Position numbers and translations under genes: made by a program. The notes under the pieces are model-generated. The model was not told where the DNA came from, ran no database searches, and saw only the letters and a list, made by a program, of their open reading frames with translations. Shown here piece after piece: positions 1 through 15,592 of a stretch of 64,000 nt of DNA (positions within the stretch are counted from its first letter, which is position 1; each line of letters starts with the position of its first letter). The stretch lies in the NCBI GenBank assembly GCA_916048095.2, contig OU696581.1, positions 1,871,945 through 1,935,944 on the forward strand. Direction: 5' to 3'. This stretch comes from Sacculina carcini (Eukaryota > Arthropoda > Thecostraca > Sacculinidae).

Positions 1-538
1 AATTGATCATAGTACACAAGAGCAGATGAAGCAACGAGGCACACACAGACACACACATACACAAACTCAATACAATTCAGTGGCCAAATGAGTTTCAGTG
101 GTATTTAGAACCAGCACTTTAGTCAGTTTGTTCACGCCAAACTAGGAGATTTATCTCGTTATCAGACATTGCCAACCAGTTGTCAATCAGATGTTTGAAA
201 TATGTTCATGTGTTTGCCAGGCAATACATATTTAAGCTTGAACAAACAGACATACATTTGGAATGAGAGGGATCAAATGGGACATGATATGAAATTGAAG
301 AAAACAAACAAGATGCCGACAGAAGATCAAACAGGACAGTATTCCTTATACGAGGAGCATAGATAAGCGGAAAAGCTTAGACAGCAGGAATAGTAAAAAC
401 GAGAACAATTCAATCGCTGAAACAAAACCAATGGACAAAGCATGATTTGGAGACGGGACAGCTCGAGCGGCAGCTTAAATCCCGTAATGCACAAATAGGT
501 GAGCACACACGAGGTCATACCCTGGCCGGAGGTCATAC
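1..538 (-). other. UTP20 intron 28 (partial)
   Basis: This is the intron after the last UTP20 exon in the window. It begins with a GTATG donor at 538-534 on the minus strand. I see no exon, RNA gene or clear transposon in it, only short CA-rich stretches near 43-62. Confidence 0.6.
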
Positions 539-841
539 CTTGGTCGGAGCGCCCGCACGTCCTGGTGTGTTTGGCAGCAACAGCTGATCGGGTCGATTGT
601 AGATGGCCAGCAGCTGTTGGCGACCTCGCTGCTGCTCTGTATCAGCGGCTGCGTCTCCATTACCGCCAGCATTGGCACCAGTGGCGCTTATTTTGCCCGA
701 CAATAGACCATGACACAACAGCAACAGGCGCGACACGGCCAACTGCCTATTGTCGGCCAGTCCAATGCAACACTGACGCACGCACTCGGCCACACGCTGA
801 TTGGCCCGCGCCGACCGACACTCGCCTACCCACTGACATAG

Positions 842-888
<47 letters not shown>

Positions 889-3800
889 CATGCAACTTGC
901 AGTGAATGCATGAAATTCTGCATTCAATGCTGTTTGTAAGTTTGTAAGTTTATATATTGTATTTGTATTTGTAAGTTTATATAGAAAATTAGTACCAATA
1001 CTCCGGCCTTGAATATTGCTAGATTTTTTGAAAATATAATATTGTCTTAAATAGTAATTAATGTGATTGTTTGTGAGTGAGTGTGTCAGTGTTAGTGTGT
1101 GTGAGAGTGAGAGAGTGAGAGAAAGAGAGAGAGAGTCCCGTACATCTCTCAAATGGCCGACAATCTGGAACATGGAGCTGGCCGAGGCGCATCGACACAC
1201 TACAGTGATAATGTGGTAGCTCTTGACACCGCGAGCCTCAACCACTTTCTCACCGGGCACCAGCTGGCTCTCCTTCTCCTCGGGCTTCATCTCAAACAAC
1301 TCCATGTGACACAACTGCCGTACACATACACCCACCAACACACACACATACAAACACACTCGGTATATGACTGTAAGATGTATATTTGTCTCCGAAAACA
1401 ATGTCTCATTTAGCATAATCAACTCATGATTCTTAACTGTGCCTTTCAAGTCAAAGGCTTCTTGATCAGGCATTTTTGATTGAAACGTTTTAATAGACTG
1501 CCATTTCACATGATACTAGGGATCGTGCGCTTGGTGAATATGTCTGAAAACACTATACACACATAAAATGAAAATGACACACTGGAAATGATCAAACGCA
1601 CGCAAAAAGCAAATGTCGCACGCACCTTCAAAATCTTGCCCATACAGCGGTCGAGTTGTCCAGTTGCTGAAAGTTGCTGCTGGCCAGAGGCGATGCCAGG
1701 AGTGGGGACGGTGGGAAGAGCGCGCAGTACACAGTCGACGGCACGCAGCAGAACGTGTCGCTGACAGCCGGCCGCACGCACAGTCAACACAGCCATTAGC
1801 TGATCGACCGCCAGCGCAACACCACCTCCGCCACTGCCGTCTCGGCTAGCGGAGTCCAGCTGACGGACACACGCGGCCAGGGTGTCGACGGCCGTCTGTC
1901 GCACGCTGGGCACTCGTGACAACAGCAGCTCGCACACACGCGCAAACACGCTGCCACCGCACACACACACACACACAAGTATGTAGGTATATATCGAGTG
2001 TCGTGAATTGTCGTAAGATACAATAAACAAAATGATAAATCAAGGTGAAAGAAGAAAAAGACAGTCTTTGTGCCAAATCGCATGCAAAAACACTAAAATT
2101 ACTACAATTATATAGTGTGGTGTTTGTATCACAATGGTAAAATATACGTTTAACAAAAACTATAACGCCATTCATTCTTGTTGTAAATATCAGTTCAGCA
2201 TAAAAAAAACTATCAGACAGTTTCTGCTAATAGCGAGCGTGCTACACTGCCCCAAAATAAAAGTGTATTAGCTAGATGTAAACACGCACAACCTGGATGT
2301 TATAACTGCTTAGCTGGATCGCTAATGTAAATAAATGTTGTTGTTGTAAATGTTGCTAATGTAATAGCTGCTTAGCAGTTACTAGCATACAACTACTAGA
2401 GCCACTGTTATTGGGACAACGCATTGAAGCGGCAAGCTACAAGAGGGAATCTACATAAATATAGAAGACAGTATTGCCTAGTGTGTATGTCTATGAGCAA
2501 GCCTGTTGGCTTCTTACACCCAGCCATCCTAACATCTCGAATTACATCAGTTGTACTGTAAATGTTGTGCTATATTGGTTTGGCAAATACAAATACAAAA
2601 ACACATTTAGACAGGTGAAACTTCAATGCCAGACGCAGCGGTGAGGTTGGCACCCACGTGGCAGTGTGCGCGTGCAGCGCCGGCGTAGGCAGCCAGCGCT
2701 GTAGCAGTTTAACGACGGGCAAAGCGAGCTGCATGCGTGTCGCTCGTTGCGTTTCAATGTCAACGAGCGTAGTCGCACCGCCGCCGGCGCCCGCGACGAT
2801 TTTTGCCGGCGACATGGCGCGCAACAGCGCCGGCACAATGATGTTGTTAAGCTGCTCGACAATCAGCGCCATCTGTCGGTCGTCGCGACTACTAGTGTTT
2901 GTGTTGTTGCCACTAGATGGCGCCTCAGTCGCTGGTTGATTCTCATGCTGCTGCTGCTGCTGCGCTTCGTCCAGCTCGGGCAGTATATCGTCGCTCGCCT
3001 CGTCTGCATCTGGCAACACAGCAAATGCAATAAGAGGACCGAGTGCGTTGCAAGTGTCTGATGAATCGCAGACATCACGGTGTGTGTGTGTGTGTGTGTG
3101 TTTAAAAAGAGCACGGAATACCTTGCTCAAAGAGCCGACGAAAAAATACAGAAAAATATCACAGGGGCATTATGTGGGATTTTTTTAAAGGCACAATAGC
3201 AGTTTGCAAATCAATTTCGTATCAATTTACAGTTGGGCGTATTAACTCGCCTCAAACCGACATTTCCACCCTATATTGGCGCACAAATAGTTACGTAGCG
3301 AATTCAGCTGCCGTTAAGGACAAAAATAAAACCAGCCGCCCCATTCAAAACTCAATTATTCCATCAATGAAAAAGATTTTCCGCCAACGCAACAACCACA
3401 TCACACGTTGTATGATCAATGGCTTCTGCGTACTTTAAAACAATTTTCCTGCGTGCTAAACGTTCGTCGCGTCCTCTTATCGCCTCCAGATTAACCACGC
3501 TAACGCAAACTATAGCAGACAAAGCTGTACGCTATTTTTGGGCACCTGGCAAAGTCGTGTCCGTCATATTTTCGTCCGGCCGCTCGCCGGCGGCTGACGT
3601 AACGGACGACGGCAGATGAAAGGGGAAGTGGTCGAGCACGGAGGCCAGCAGACGGACGGCGTGACGCGGCACACTGGAGGTTGGCAGCACGCGCACACAG
3701 TGCCGCACCAGCATCTGGTACTGGTGCCACGACATGCGGCCGGCAGCCACGCCCGCCAACTAACACGCACGCATATGAGTGAAGTGAGACGCAGTGAAGA

Positions 3801-6800
3801 CAAATCAAATGAAAATTGAATAGAAATATGATTTTTAACTGAAAAAAATGAAATGTTTGAAATTGAAATATGATTTTTTACTACGCAAAAATTATCTTTT
3901 AAACTTATTTTTTTAAGATAAAAAAGTGACTACATTGAAACAAGTTTTCGAATTGATAAAAACAATCGACTGTATGCGACATAAACCCAAATAAACGTGA
4001 AATAAAACGGTGTACATTCGAAAAAGACAACGCAGTGAGAAAATTCCGTGTCCGCTTGGAGAAAAAATCAGTGCCTAGTTGAATCGGAACCATATACGTG
4101 TATGAAATAATTGCGAACTACAACGAATGCTGAATAAATTAACGTTTCCCGAGTAATTCAACAATCACGGACATGAAGTCTGGTGTGTCATTTACTCTCT
4201 CTTGTTCTATTCATGCTGCACTGTGAAACCTAGTTGATTCTCCGCTTGTACAACACAAAAACATGACAGACAAAGACAGACATGGTGACAGACACAGACA
4301 GACAACGTAGTGACAGACACAAACAGAAAAACGTTTACTTTTCGTACTCTAGTTTTCTCTCTACATCTTTTTGACATTTCCAGTACATGCAGTCACCCAC
4401 CGCAGGGTGGTAATAGTGCTACTGCACTCTTCCCATACTACTGAATTTGCCTGTAATTAGTAATAATAATAATAGTTGTAATAATAAAGAGCGGCCCACC
4501 TTGATAGCTGTATCGACGAGGCCGGTCTGCTTGACGTATTGCTCATTGAACAAGTAAGCGTTGGCCAGCGGTAGGAGGTAGTTGGTGAGAACATCGGCGC
4601 GCACGTGCAACACGCCACTGCTGAGCAGCTCCAATAATCTGGACGAGCAAGAAAAACAATGGTAATAGCAAATATATCAGTGGTTCCCAACCTATGCTGT
4701 ACGCGAGGGCCTTCCAGGTGGTACACGAACACTTTTGTAGTTTTGAGCAATTTTGTCATTTATTACCTCACAACAATGGTTAGTGTTTAACACAAGAAAA
4801 CCTGGCAACAATTTGCAACTGTTACCAGACGCCACCCATCTGGCCTCAGCCGCTCATCGTTGAATTGAAATTCAATGTTCTACTTGTACAATTATGTGGA
4901 TAAAGTGATATCTGATCGAGCTGAGTGTCTCTGGAAGCCGGGTGGTACGCGGCGACAACAAAAAGGTTGGAAACCACTGAACACATAGATAGACCAACGC
5001 GGGCAAGTTCAATTGGAATATACAGTGTCAACACTGATATAAGCCTCGATCGTGATTGAAACATGCAAACACATGAATAAATACAAACAAAACAATTTAC
5101 CACCAAGCTACCGCGGCACGCGATGGACGAGCAAAGTTGTCGCATAAAAACTTATCTAAAAATGATAAACATTTGCTTGAAATATTGCATATCAAATTTC
5201 ATACTGCATATCCAATTGTATAAAGTTAAATGACCTAGAAAATGGTGAAAATGTGAGAACATGATGGTGGAAAAACAAAAAAACAGCCAAGACACACGAT
5301 AACCAGTCTTGACAAATTGACGCCGAAAATGCACCTACAAACACACACACACACACACACAAAAGCCGAACGTGACATTTCAATGGGAGCTCGGTGATCT
5401 GGCAACACCGCGCGCTCACCGCTTGAAGGCGCGCGTGCGACGATGCAGCTGAATGTGACGCACGTTGGCGAAAAAGTCCTGCTCGGTATCGACAGTGTTG
5501 CATAGAGGCAGCAACTGTGCCAGACGCGCATCACCGCCGCCGCCGCCGCATTCCAGTACGGCAGCTCGCAGCAGACCGACGGCCGCATGACGCAACCGGT
5601 CATCGCGCGCGCGCAAACGTCGGCGCAGCTCAGGCAGCACGCTGCCGCACAGCAGCTGACGTCCAACAGCCGCCGCCGCCGCCGCCGCCGGTGATGACGC
5701 AGTTGTCAGTCGGCCCAGCAGTGCAATGACTTGTTCCAGTGTGAATGCGGCGTTGTCCCGCAGCGCCATATCCTCCTCCTGTCCAGTGAAATCAGTGTAG
5801 CACAGCATCACATCACGTCAATCTCCGCGAACAACGCACTATTTTTCAGTGAGGAGTGCAATAAACAAATGAACGACAAAACAAAGGCATGTGATATGTG
5901 GCTTACGTATAGGTATATTGATATGTCGTCGAGACTTCGATATTTTTCCACAAAATTATCCTATTCAATACAAAATGCTCATCAGATTGTCAGTTTATGT
6001 GTAAGTGCGTGTATATGTATATTTGTGTGTCTTTGTGTGGTGTAACCAACGTGTTCAATGAACCAGATGCAATTGTGCACGAGCATATTGAGCGCTCGTT
6101 CGTCTGGCCTGTCATCAGCCGACGACAGCGCCACCTGGTGTTGATCACCGCACGCGCCGGCCACACTGCCGCCGGCACGCAGCCACGCGTTGGCGCGCGA
6201 GAACGCCGCCAGCCGCCGCTCGTAGTCGGGCTGCTGCAGTTGGTCGTCGGCGGCGGCGTTCAGCTGCTGCACGAGCGAGGCGAGCGGCGAGACAGCCGGC
6301 ACGCGCGCGCCAACCTCACCCACACACTGCACCACCAGTCGCCGCGACTCGCACGACACGACGCGAGAAAACAACGGTGTTATGCCCCTGTCAGACAGTC
6401 AAATATAGAAGAATAGCAAAGCGTTCAGGGGAGCTGCGAGAGACGGCCTGGCTTCGACAGCGAATTAGCTTGACAGTCATTCGCGGCAATGCTGCCTCAG
6501 TCAAGTTTTAGAGCTATTCATATGTTGATTCGCTTGTACAAATATGTGTGTGTGTTGGTGTGAAAAATGCAAGACAAAAAATGTCCTATTGCTGCGGCAA
6601 AAGCTGGCATTCATTGTTCTCTGAGCCACATTCATACCATGACACCAATTCAGATCCAGACCCAGCTAGCAATGATAACAGCTCTGCCTGTCCACTCACT
6701 GAATGCGGCCAAAATCATGGCTAATAACAATGCCGACAAGATAGCGAGAATTAAAATTAACTATAACAAATCGTAATCTAGCAAAAGCACAACTATGGTG

Positions 6801-9800
6801 ACAACACAGAGCCGCAAGCACAACATCTAGTATTCACCTGATCAAAGCGGCCGGCTGGCTGGCCACACGCAACAATTGCACGAGAACTTGCAGCGAACGT
6901 CGCTGCCGCACGCCGTCGCCGGCCGCCGCCGCCGACGCGCCGGCAAGCAGCACAGGCACCAACAGTGCCGCCATCTCGGCGGCGTTGCCGGCAAACTCGG
7001 CGTGTGCAGCGCCGCCGCCGGTAATTGCCGACGTGCAGTCCGGTGAGTGAAGCGCACACAGCGACGACAACAGCGCCATCTCGTGAGTGGTGAGAGAAGC
7101 GCTGGCGCCTGGGCTCTGCTGATGTTGCTTGATGCGCGAGCGAAGGTATTTCAGTAGCGGCGTTGTTTGAGAAGCGGCCACCGCACGAGACATATCTTCT
7201 ACACGCGCACGCAATATAAACACATAAATACACGTGGACAAGTGTTTAAATACTGACCATTTTAAAAACAGATGTGTACAATATTTGCACTACATGTACA
7301 CAATAAGTATGTAGGTGTGTACATGTCACGAAAAGTTTTACTCCACAATTTTAATTGCATAAGGAACTTTTCAACGAAATAAAATCACTTAAAGACATAT
7401 ATAAACTAATTGAATGCAGTACTATAGATACATCTGGTATGCGTCTGCCCAATACACCATGCATTCGTATGTTTAGCGCTGTATATCTACAAGATCGTAT
7501 AAACACCGTCCCACCTGGCCGAATATCTTGCATGCCCGCTACAAACACGTCCAGTGACTGCGACACCGATTCTGCTGCCATCTGGACGGCCGGTTTCTCA
7601 ACTAGCATTTTGCCTAGTGCCTGAACGATGGCGGTACGTACAACTGGCTGGCACGCGGGCGCGTTGAGTAGTCGCACAAGCTCGGACACAGGAGTAACAG
7701 TGGTTCTGTGCGTTCGACTAGCGCCCAGCAACACGCTCAGTCTGTTACATACACACACCCACACACCCACACCCACACACACACACACACACACAATGTG
7801 TGCATATATCATCATGTATTTGCCAAACCCAACATAACACAAGCATTCACTCCAAAAAAATACCTGATAATTTGCAATGTTAGGATGGCTAGGCATAAGA
7901 AGCCTGGAGGCTTGTACTGCCCTTTTCCAACATATAATATACTTCAACATATATAACATATACAACTAATAATAAAAATCAAAGCTTTTTCATCATGCCA
8001 CACTGTTAAGATGTTCCCATAGGCATAAGCAACATGTGTATCAATCATAAGTTTGAATATATTGTGTTCTTACTATTTTCTTGAAAGCTGACATCGATTG
8101 GGACATTTTGATTGGACTTGCTAATTGGTTCCAAAGTCGGATTCCTTGATGAAAAAGTGACAGGTCTCTTTAGTGAGTGTGTTATAATCGCTACTGCATT
8201 CGCTGTATAAAACACACGCAACTAATTGTACATGTATTGATGTGTTTGTGTATTTGATTTGACATTATGTACTTCTGAATGAGATTGTTCTCCATCAAAA
8301 GAATAGTGGAAAATTATTGAAATGATACGTGCATCAAAGAGCTGCGGTTCGATGCAATTGTGTGCTACTTATAAGTTGATATTATTGTTTTTATTCTCTT
8401 ATGATGCATGTTATTGTGGCAAATACACTTACTTACACACATACTAAAAGATTGATAGTTCAGTATAACTTAACCGAACCCGCTGTTGTTTACTCCGTAA
8501 GTTCCGTAAGTCCTATAAGTTCTCAATTTTAATTAGTCTGAAGGTTTATTGCTATGTTTTTTTGCATAGCGGTTTTTTTCTTTGTCTGTTGAGAAGCCAA
8601 TAATTGGCTTGACAGACTATGCTATTGTACTTTATTAATATTGTTTTTCTTGTGCTTGTTGTGGCAATACATTACTATTACTATATTACTATTACTATAA
8701 CGCACAGGCACCAAGAAATATCATAGTGAAAAGGTTATAAGCACTACAGTCTTTCCCACCTGTCGTGCTGCGCCCATATCAGCAGCAATTTGAGCGGCCC
8801 TGTCACAGCGGCCGCCCCACTGTAGTCAGTCACCAGCGAGTCAATGTACGGCCACACGCAGGCGGTGAGCGCAGCGCCCGCCTCGTCACAGCTCCACTGA
8901 CGCTCCGAGAACCGCTCAAACACCTCGCACACACTCGACATCAACAGCTGACGTATCTGCGCCGACACCGACACACAAACACACACAAACACACACACGA
9001 ATATACAGATACTGTCATATTCATTCGACAGGAATTTGTTGTGTGTAATAGCTCAAACAAGAACTAAGAATCGGACATCCATATAGGAATCGATATAGAC
9101 ACAAGCAAAAAACATAACGATGCCGAATTTCCCCGTAAATTCTCCCTTTTAACCCCTCCCAAAACAAACCAAGCACTTCTTTGAAATTCTACCGCTTGGC
9201 GCATATTCCGAAAACAACGAGGAACAAAGCACACACACACACACACACACACAGTGACAGGCATAATACATCACAAATGACGGACCTTTTTGAGCGTGCG
9301 CAAGTGCGGCGGCGATATGAGCACGCCGCCAGCGCCATCTACCGCGGCAGCGGCCGAAAGCAGCGCTGCCGTGTGCGCACACATCAGCAGCAGCGGTCGC
9401 AGCACGGCCGCGTGTAGACACGGATCCAGCAGGCGGCCGAGTCGCGCCAGCACAGCCGACATCAGCAGGCCGGCGCTCTGCAGACGCAACAGCGGCACGG
9501 CACGCTGCAACACGCCGCCCCCGCGACCGCCGCCGCCAGCAGAGGCCACCACGCCAGACACCAGCGGCAACAGCTGCTCCTGAGAATCGCTGCTGGATGA
9601 GGCCGCATTGTCTGTCATTGGCCGCAGTTCGGTAACACACACACACGTACAGTCACACGCACATACACAAAACACACACACACACACACGCACACATACA
9701 CACACACTAAGGTAACACGTGTTACCATTACTTAATTGCCCTGAAGGCTCAAATATTCGTCTAGAACTTACAAAACTTGCTGAATCGACAATTTATCAAG

Positions 9801-12800
9801 CTTAGTTGTATCCAAATATTGCATTTATATAGTCGTAACAATGGTAGTAACAAGGAACAAGAGGAACGAGACGAAATAGTACAATTGACTGGCGGGCCAG
9901 ACATCACCGCCGCACCGTTCGCCAGATCGTCGACAAAATCGACGCAGAGCCGCACAAACGCCGTGATCTCGTCGGCCGAGCAGCCTGCCAGAAATGATGC
10001 CACCGCTCGCCGTCTGGCGGCGCCACCGTCGCGACTGGCCGCACCGCCGCCGGCGCTCGCCCGCATACGACCGTACAACACTCTACACACAAACACACAC
10101 ACACATGACCGCGTGTTGTGACATGTTCCGTGCCGGATGAACATACGATTGTATAAGAAATACGTAACTTGAGGGAAAATGTCCCTCCTGATGAGGAAAT
10201 GGAATAATTGTCAAGTGGGGAATGAAAGGTTGGACAGAACACGACAAATATGTGTGTTTTATCCATCCAAAAACTAATATTTGCTTTTCTATAAACTTAT
10301 TGACATTAAATTTGTTGATAGAAATGAGTTTATTGGGCCTTATCAGCGCTGTGCTGTGTAAAATGAATAGTTGGCTCAAATTAAGAAGTGGGGACTGAGA
10401 GAAAGAAAAGGTTACGGAACAATAAATTAAATAATTAAAACTCAGGATATATTCAGGTGAAAATGGACATTTATAGTTATGAAGGGCGTAGCTACAAAGT
10501 GATATTCCCTGTATTACCGCATTATTTATTCATATGCATGTACAGTCAAGCATAGATATAAGACGCACCGATGAAGCGCGATAATTAGTTGGGCGCGATA
10601 TGGTCTTGCAACCCAATTATTTGAGATTCCTATTTTAAAAATGTAAAAATAAAAATAAAATCATAAATAAAAATATACTATATCATTGGTGTGAATAGTT
10701 ATATTTATTTGTCTATATTTCACTACTAAACACGTAAATTATGTATTATCCTCGCGTACCACGAGGGTAAAACAAATAAATACAGTTAAATCGGTATAAT
10801 CGGCGCAATCAGAAACAATGCGGTAGAATTTTTTCAACCCCAACTAGCGCCTTATATCGCGATGTTTAACTGTAGTTATACGCTATCACTTCAAACGAAT
10901 AATTGCAGCATTATGTACCTGTTCAATATGGGCAGAACGTGGGGCCGGTGTTCCAGTTGTATACAACCTCCCTGTATGTCGGCACTGAGCGAAGTGAGGC
11001 GACCCTTGAAGTTTGACTCGTCCATCAAGCTGTACAACATATCTCTGCCAAAACACACACACACACATACACACATACATAAATAGCAGCCCACGCACAA
11101 TTAACACACACCTGTGTGTGTGAATGGGTGTTTTCATGTAAGTGTATCGAAATAATTAGGCACCGCATTGGTTAAGAAGGCTTGAAACAAAATACACCGA
11201 TATAATTTTGGCACAACAAAATGGCAACACACACACACACGTGCACGCGTACACACTCATACACACAAACAGACACAAACGCAAACGTTTAAAGATTGAA
11301 GTCAGGTTAGACCAGTGGTTCTTAACCTGTGGGGAATTTCCCACTGGTGGGGAATGGAAGAGTTGTCAAGTGGGAAGCTAAAGGTCAGACAGAACAGGAC
11401 AACTATGTGTGTTTCTATCAATTGAAATTTGTTTATTTTCGTTTCTAATGACACCTTGTCATTTACTTTAATGTAACAACTGAATGTATTGAATTTATCA
11501 GCGCTGTGTTGTGGAAAATGAATAGATGGCTCCTCGTTAAGAAGTGGGGAATCAGAGAAAAAAGGTTCAGAACCACTGAATTAGACAGACAACACAACAC
11601 ACAGATGTACATAGTACATATATTGTCTGTCTGACTGACTAAAATCATTTAGTTTTATAACTCTCTTTCTCTCTACATAATTTGGGCACTTCCGGCACAC
11701 GGGATCACCGCAAGGTGTTAATAGTGCTTGCACTCTTCCCATGCTACTAAATTCGTATGTAATTAATTATAATTATAATAATAGACACAGGAATATATTA
11801 AACAAGAGTACAAATATAAATCATATATCACAAATATAACTCTTACTCACATCGCTGTAAGCGAAGAATTTTTGTGGATAAATACTTGGAAAATAAAACA
11901 TAAATATAACATGAATACAATGTTAACAAAAAAATAAGGAGACTAACGCATAAGGCAGAAAAAAGTGGCGCAGAAAACATAAGCGGAAAATGATGAAAAA
12001 GGCACAAATAAAAAGTGCAAAAAGTATTATAGAGGAATGAAAACGACAGAAAAACGTAGAGGAGGATAATGAATATGGCAGAAAAAGTGGAGGATAATAA
12101 AAAGGTAGAAAAAGTAGCGCAGAAAAGGTAGAGAAGTAAAATAGAATAAAACGAAAAATATATGGCACAAAAACGTAGAGGAGAATAATGAATAGGGCAT
12201 TTGCACGCACTTGTAATGATCCACAGCCCTGACTTTGAAGGCTAGCAGACAGTCGAGAGCCGAGCGCTGTACATCGACCCGCTTGTGTGTCAGGAAGCGC
12301 GTGAAAGCGGCCAGCAGCTGCGAACTGCACGAGCATCGGCGCAGGTGCGTCATTTTGGACAGAACCAGCATATGAGCACGCAACACCCTGCCATCACGCA
12401 CCCCACAACGTCAGCAATATGAGAGTAATATACAGATATGTAAGATTAAATATGATAGAATATATAACATGATGTAAGCTATTTCGTCATCATTAATGAT
12501 TGAATTCATCAGATTGAAATCAGCTTGGTAAAGCGAGTAATTTTGAAAAGAAAGTAGAAGTAGGTAGAAAAGTAGAAAAACAGGCATCTACATTATAATT
12601 CTCCTCGTTTGATTTTCAAGCATATTAGCTGACGAACCTTCCTAACAATATTTCCAACATCAACTTTATTACATTAAGTGTGATATATAAAGTGAATTTT
12701 ATGCAGCATATATCGTCTACGCTCTGTATACATCACGCTGCCCACCATAAAAGCAATTAGAAAAACAGTTGAAACTCACTCTATTATGCCTCTTTTGCGC

Positions 12801-15478
12801 TCGACGCCGGCCGACGGCTGGCGACCGCGCGTGCGGCTCTTAGGCGCCCTTTTGGACGGCGGCTGCGGCAACGGAGATGCGTCGTCACCTTGAACGAGCC
12901 AATCGCGCGGATCATCGGTGGGTGAGTCACGTGCGCCACCGCTTTCAATGCTGGGCATAGTAGAATCTTGTGCTTGATTGTGGGTGATGTCGAGGGGGTT
13001 GTCGGCGGACATGTGTGTCTCGTCAGATTCACCTTGTTGTTTCTTCTGCAGCCGCGGAGGCAGCGAAGCGGTAAGATCCTGGTACTGCGCCACACTCAGA
13101 TCCTGCTTGTAGAATTCATTGCTGCCGGAAACAAGAAAAAACAACATAAGAGAAACATGAAAACACCAATGGAATCCACAGGTTGACCCAAACCAACGAA
13201 ACTTTCATTAATAAACTCACAATAGCGTGTCATAATTGTGACACACATCAGACACTGCACATCTGCGTAAAGAGGAAAGTTACCAGAATTATGTCAAAGC
13301 ACACCATTTCAATGCTACACTATATCCGCGAATATTGCTGGCAAAAGTATATCATATCATATCATGTATTTGTCACCAACATATAATTTACACAATCGTT
13401 GTGACAGGGACCCACATAAGCATGCGCTTTTTTTCATGTGGGCCCTTTACAATGAATAAAGACAACGTACAAAAAAGACAGTGACATCGTAACAAGATAA
13501 AAATAATTACAACCAATATAGGCACACTGCTGAATCAGTCGATCGTCTCTCGACACGTCGAAGCATCACTGATTATTTACATTTATCTTGATTCATCCCT
13601 TCAATGAATTTCTTTTTAAATGTCTTCAATGTCCTACTTTGTTTGACGCATTTAGAGCTTGGACACTTATAGTGGACACGGTGTTGACATGACGGTACAA
13701 ACTGGCGTATAAATGCCACACACAAATCATGGAACACTGCACATAGCACACACTTAGCAACTCAAACGCCAACACAGCATGAAATCCACCACCAAGGGAC
13801 CTGTGGAATAACCCGGGCGCAGTGTCGTGGCTCTCCTCACATTGGCTCGAGGCTGTTTGGTGGCAGACAACCTGAGAAACCTCAACAACAACAACAACGA
13901 TGAACAAAAGCCACGACAACATCAGCGCCGCCCACCTGAGAAAGCGCAGAAACAATTGAGCCGGCAGATCGACGGCATGAGGCTGCAGCCAGACGACGAG
14001 ACGCGCCGTCAACTGCCACAACAACAGACGGTAATTGTCGAGATCGACGCGGTCGCGGGTGTCCTGCGTCGATGCCGACGCGCCGCTCAAACGCTCAACA
14101 CTGGCGGTAACGAGACACGGCTGATCGTCGGCCTCGTCGAGTGAAGACTGGCGTGACAGAGACGATATTGAAGCAGCGGTTGCTGGCGTCTCGCCTGAAT
14201 GTATGAAACCAGCACCGATATTGTTGGCAAAAGCGATCGTAAGCTGTGTTCAAATATGGACGATATGTATTATGTCAAGCTAATAGGCATTACAAAGACA
14301 CACACACAAAACGCTTCCATGTGGTATCAGCTAGCAATAATATAAAAGCCAGCCTACGTCACAATTATTATTATGATAAATTACAGGCAAGTGCAGTGAC
14401 ATGGGAAGAGTGCAGGGAAGCACTATTACCACCACCATGCAGTAGGCCCATATGTACCAGAAGTGCCCGAAATATATAGATAGTTTGAGATAAACCAGCT
14501 TAATTAGTATGTGTGAATCCAAGCGAGACAAAATCAAGAAAAACCTCAATCAGAAAAAATATAGAAGAGCAAACACGCAATTACACAAGTCAAGCAAATA
14601 AATATGCGCGTTTCATTACATCTACTGGAAGCGAATATCATTCAACATTGATAATTTCTGACGGAGCAGCCAAAATGGCGTTACCATGACAACCGGCCGG
14701 TGATTGGTCGTTGCGTTCGACAGCGTCGGCGGCGTTAGTCAGTACGACGCGCCAGGCGTCGACAAAATGGCGGCGTTCAAGCGCGGCGCAATGGTTCAGC
14801 AGCAGATCGAGACAGGGCGCCCACAGCAAGCGAAACTGCACGTGTAAATTGCCGAGTAGATAGAGCAGCGGAGCCTGTACAACAAAAGACAGAGGACGGC
14901 ACATAACAAGCCAGCGTGTAGACAAATGTGTAGCGGCAACCAACCATTTCACAAATACAAATGTAATAATAAATGTATTACGCGTATTAAATATTTTACG
15001 CATATTTTATTACGCATATTACGCATATCTTACGCATACTAAATGTATTAAATAAATGTATATAATAAAAACAAAAATAAAATGCATATGTATATATTTA
15101 ATATAATATATATGTTTGTATATGGCCCAGGGATTTGGCAGACTACAAATAAAAAACAAATAATTACAGTGCTCTACAAATATATATTCCTCTTTGATTA
15201 CTGAATTGACCAATTTTTCAGATTTTCTTTTCTTAAATCAATACGACACGTTAAGCAGAGCTCAAGTTGCAATCTAGACAGACAGTCAAACGACTGACAA
15301 AACACACGGTCTCACTGGCGCTGAATTGTGTCACAAATACTGCCTCCAAGCGCCTTCACACACACTGGCACACACACGGACACACAAACACGGACACACA
15401 ACGATGACACACATACACACACATACACACACGCACGCACACAACGCTGCCACACACACAGACAACGATGACACACTG

Positions 15479-15512
<34 letters not shown>

Positions 15513-15557
15513 TGACTCACAAACACACAACGCTGACACACACACACACATACATAC

Positions 15558-15592
<35 letters not shown>

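Noticed and set aside
2570-2658. Extending UTP20 exon 25 to a GTTTC donor at 2621
   Set aside because: It also keeps frame, but the GTGGGT donor at 2657 is much stronger and gives the exact spacing seen in the family between the LP motif and the RVCELL block.
9908-9916. A GTGATG donor at 9907 for UTP20 exon 16
   Set aside because: It breaks the phase into exon 17, whereas the GTGCG donor at 9915 keeps it.
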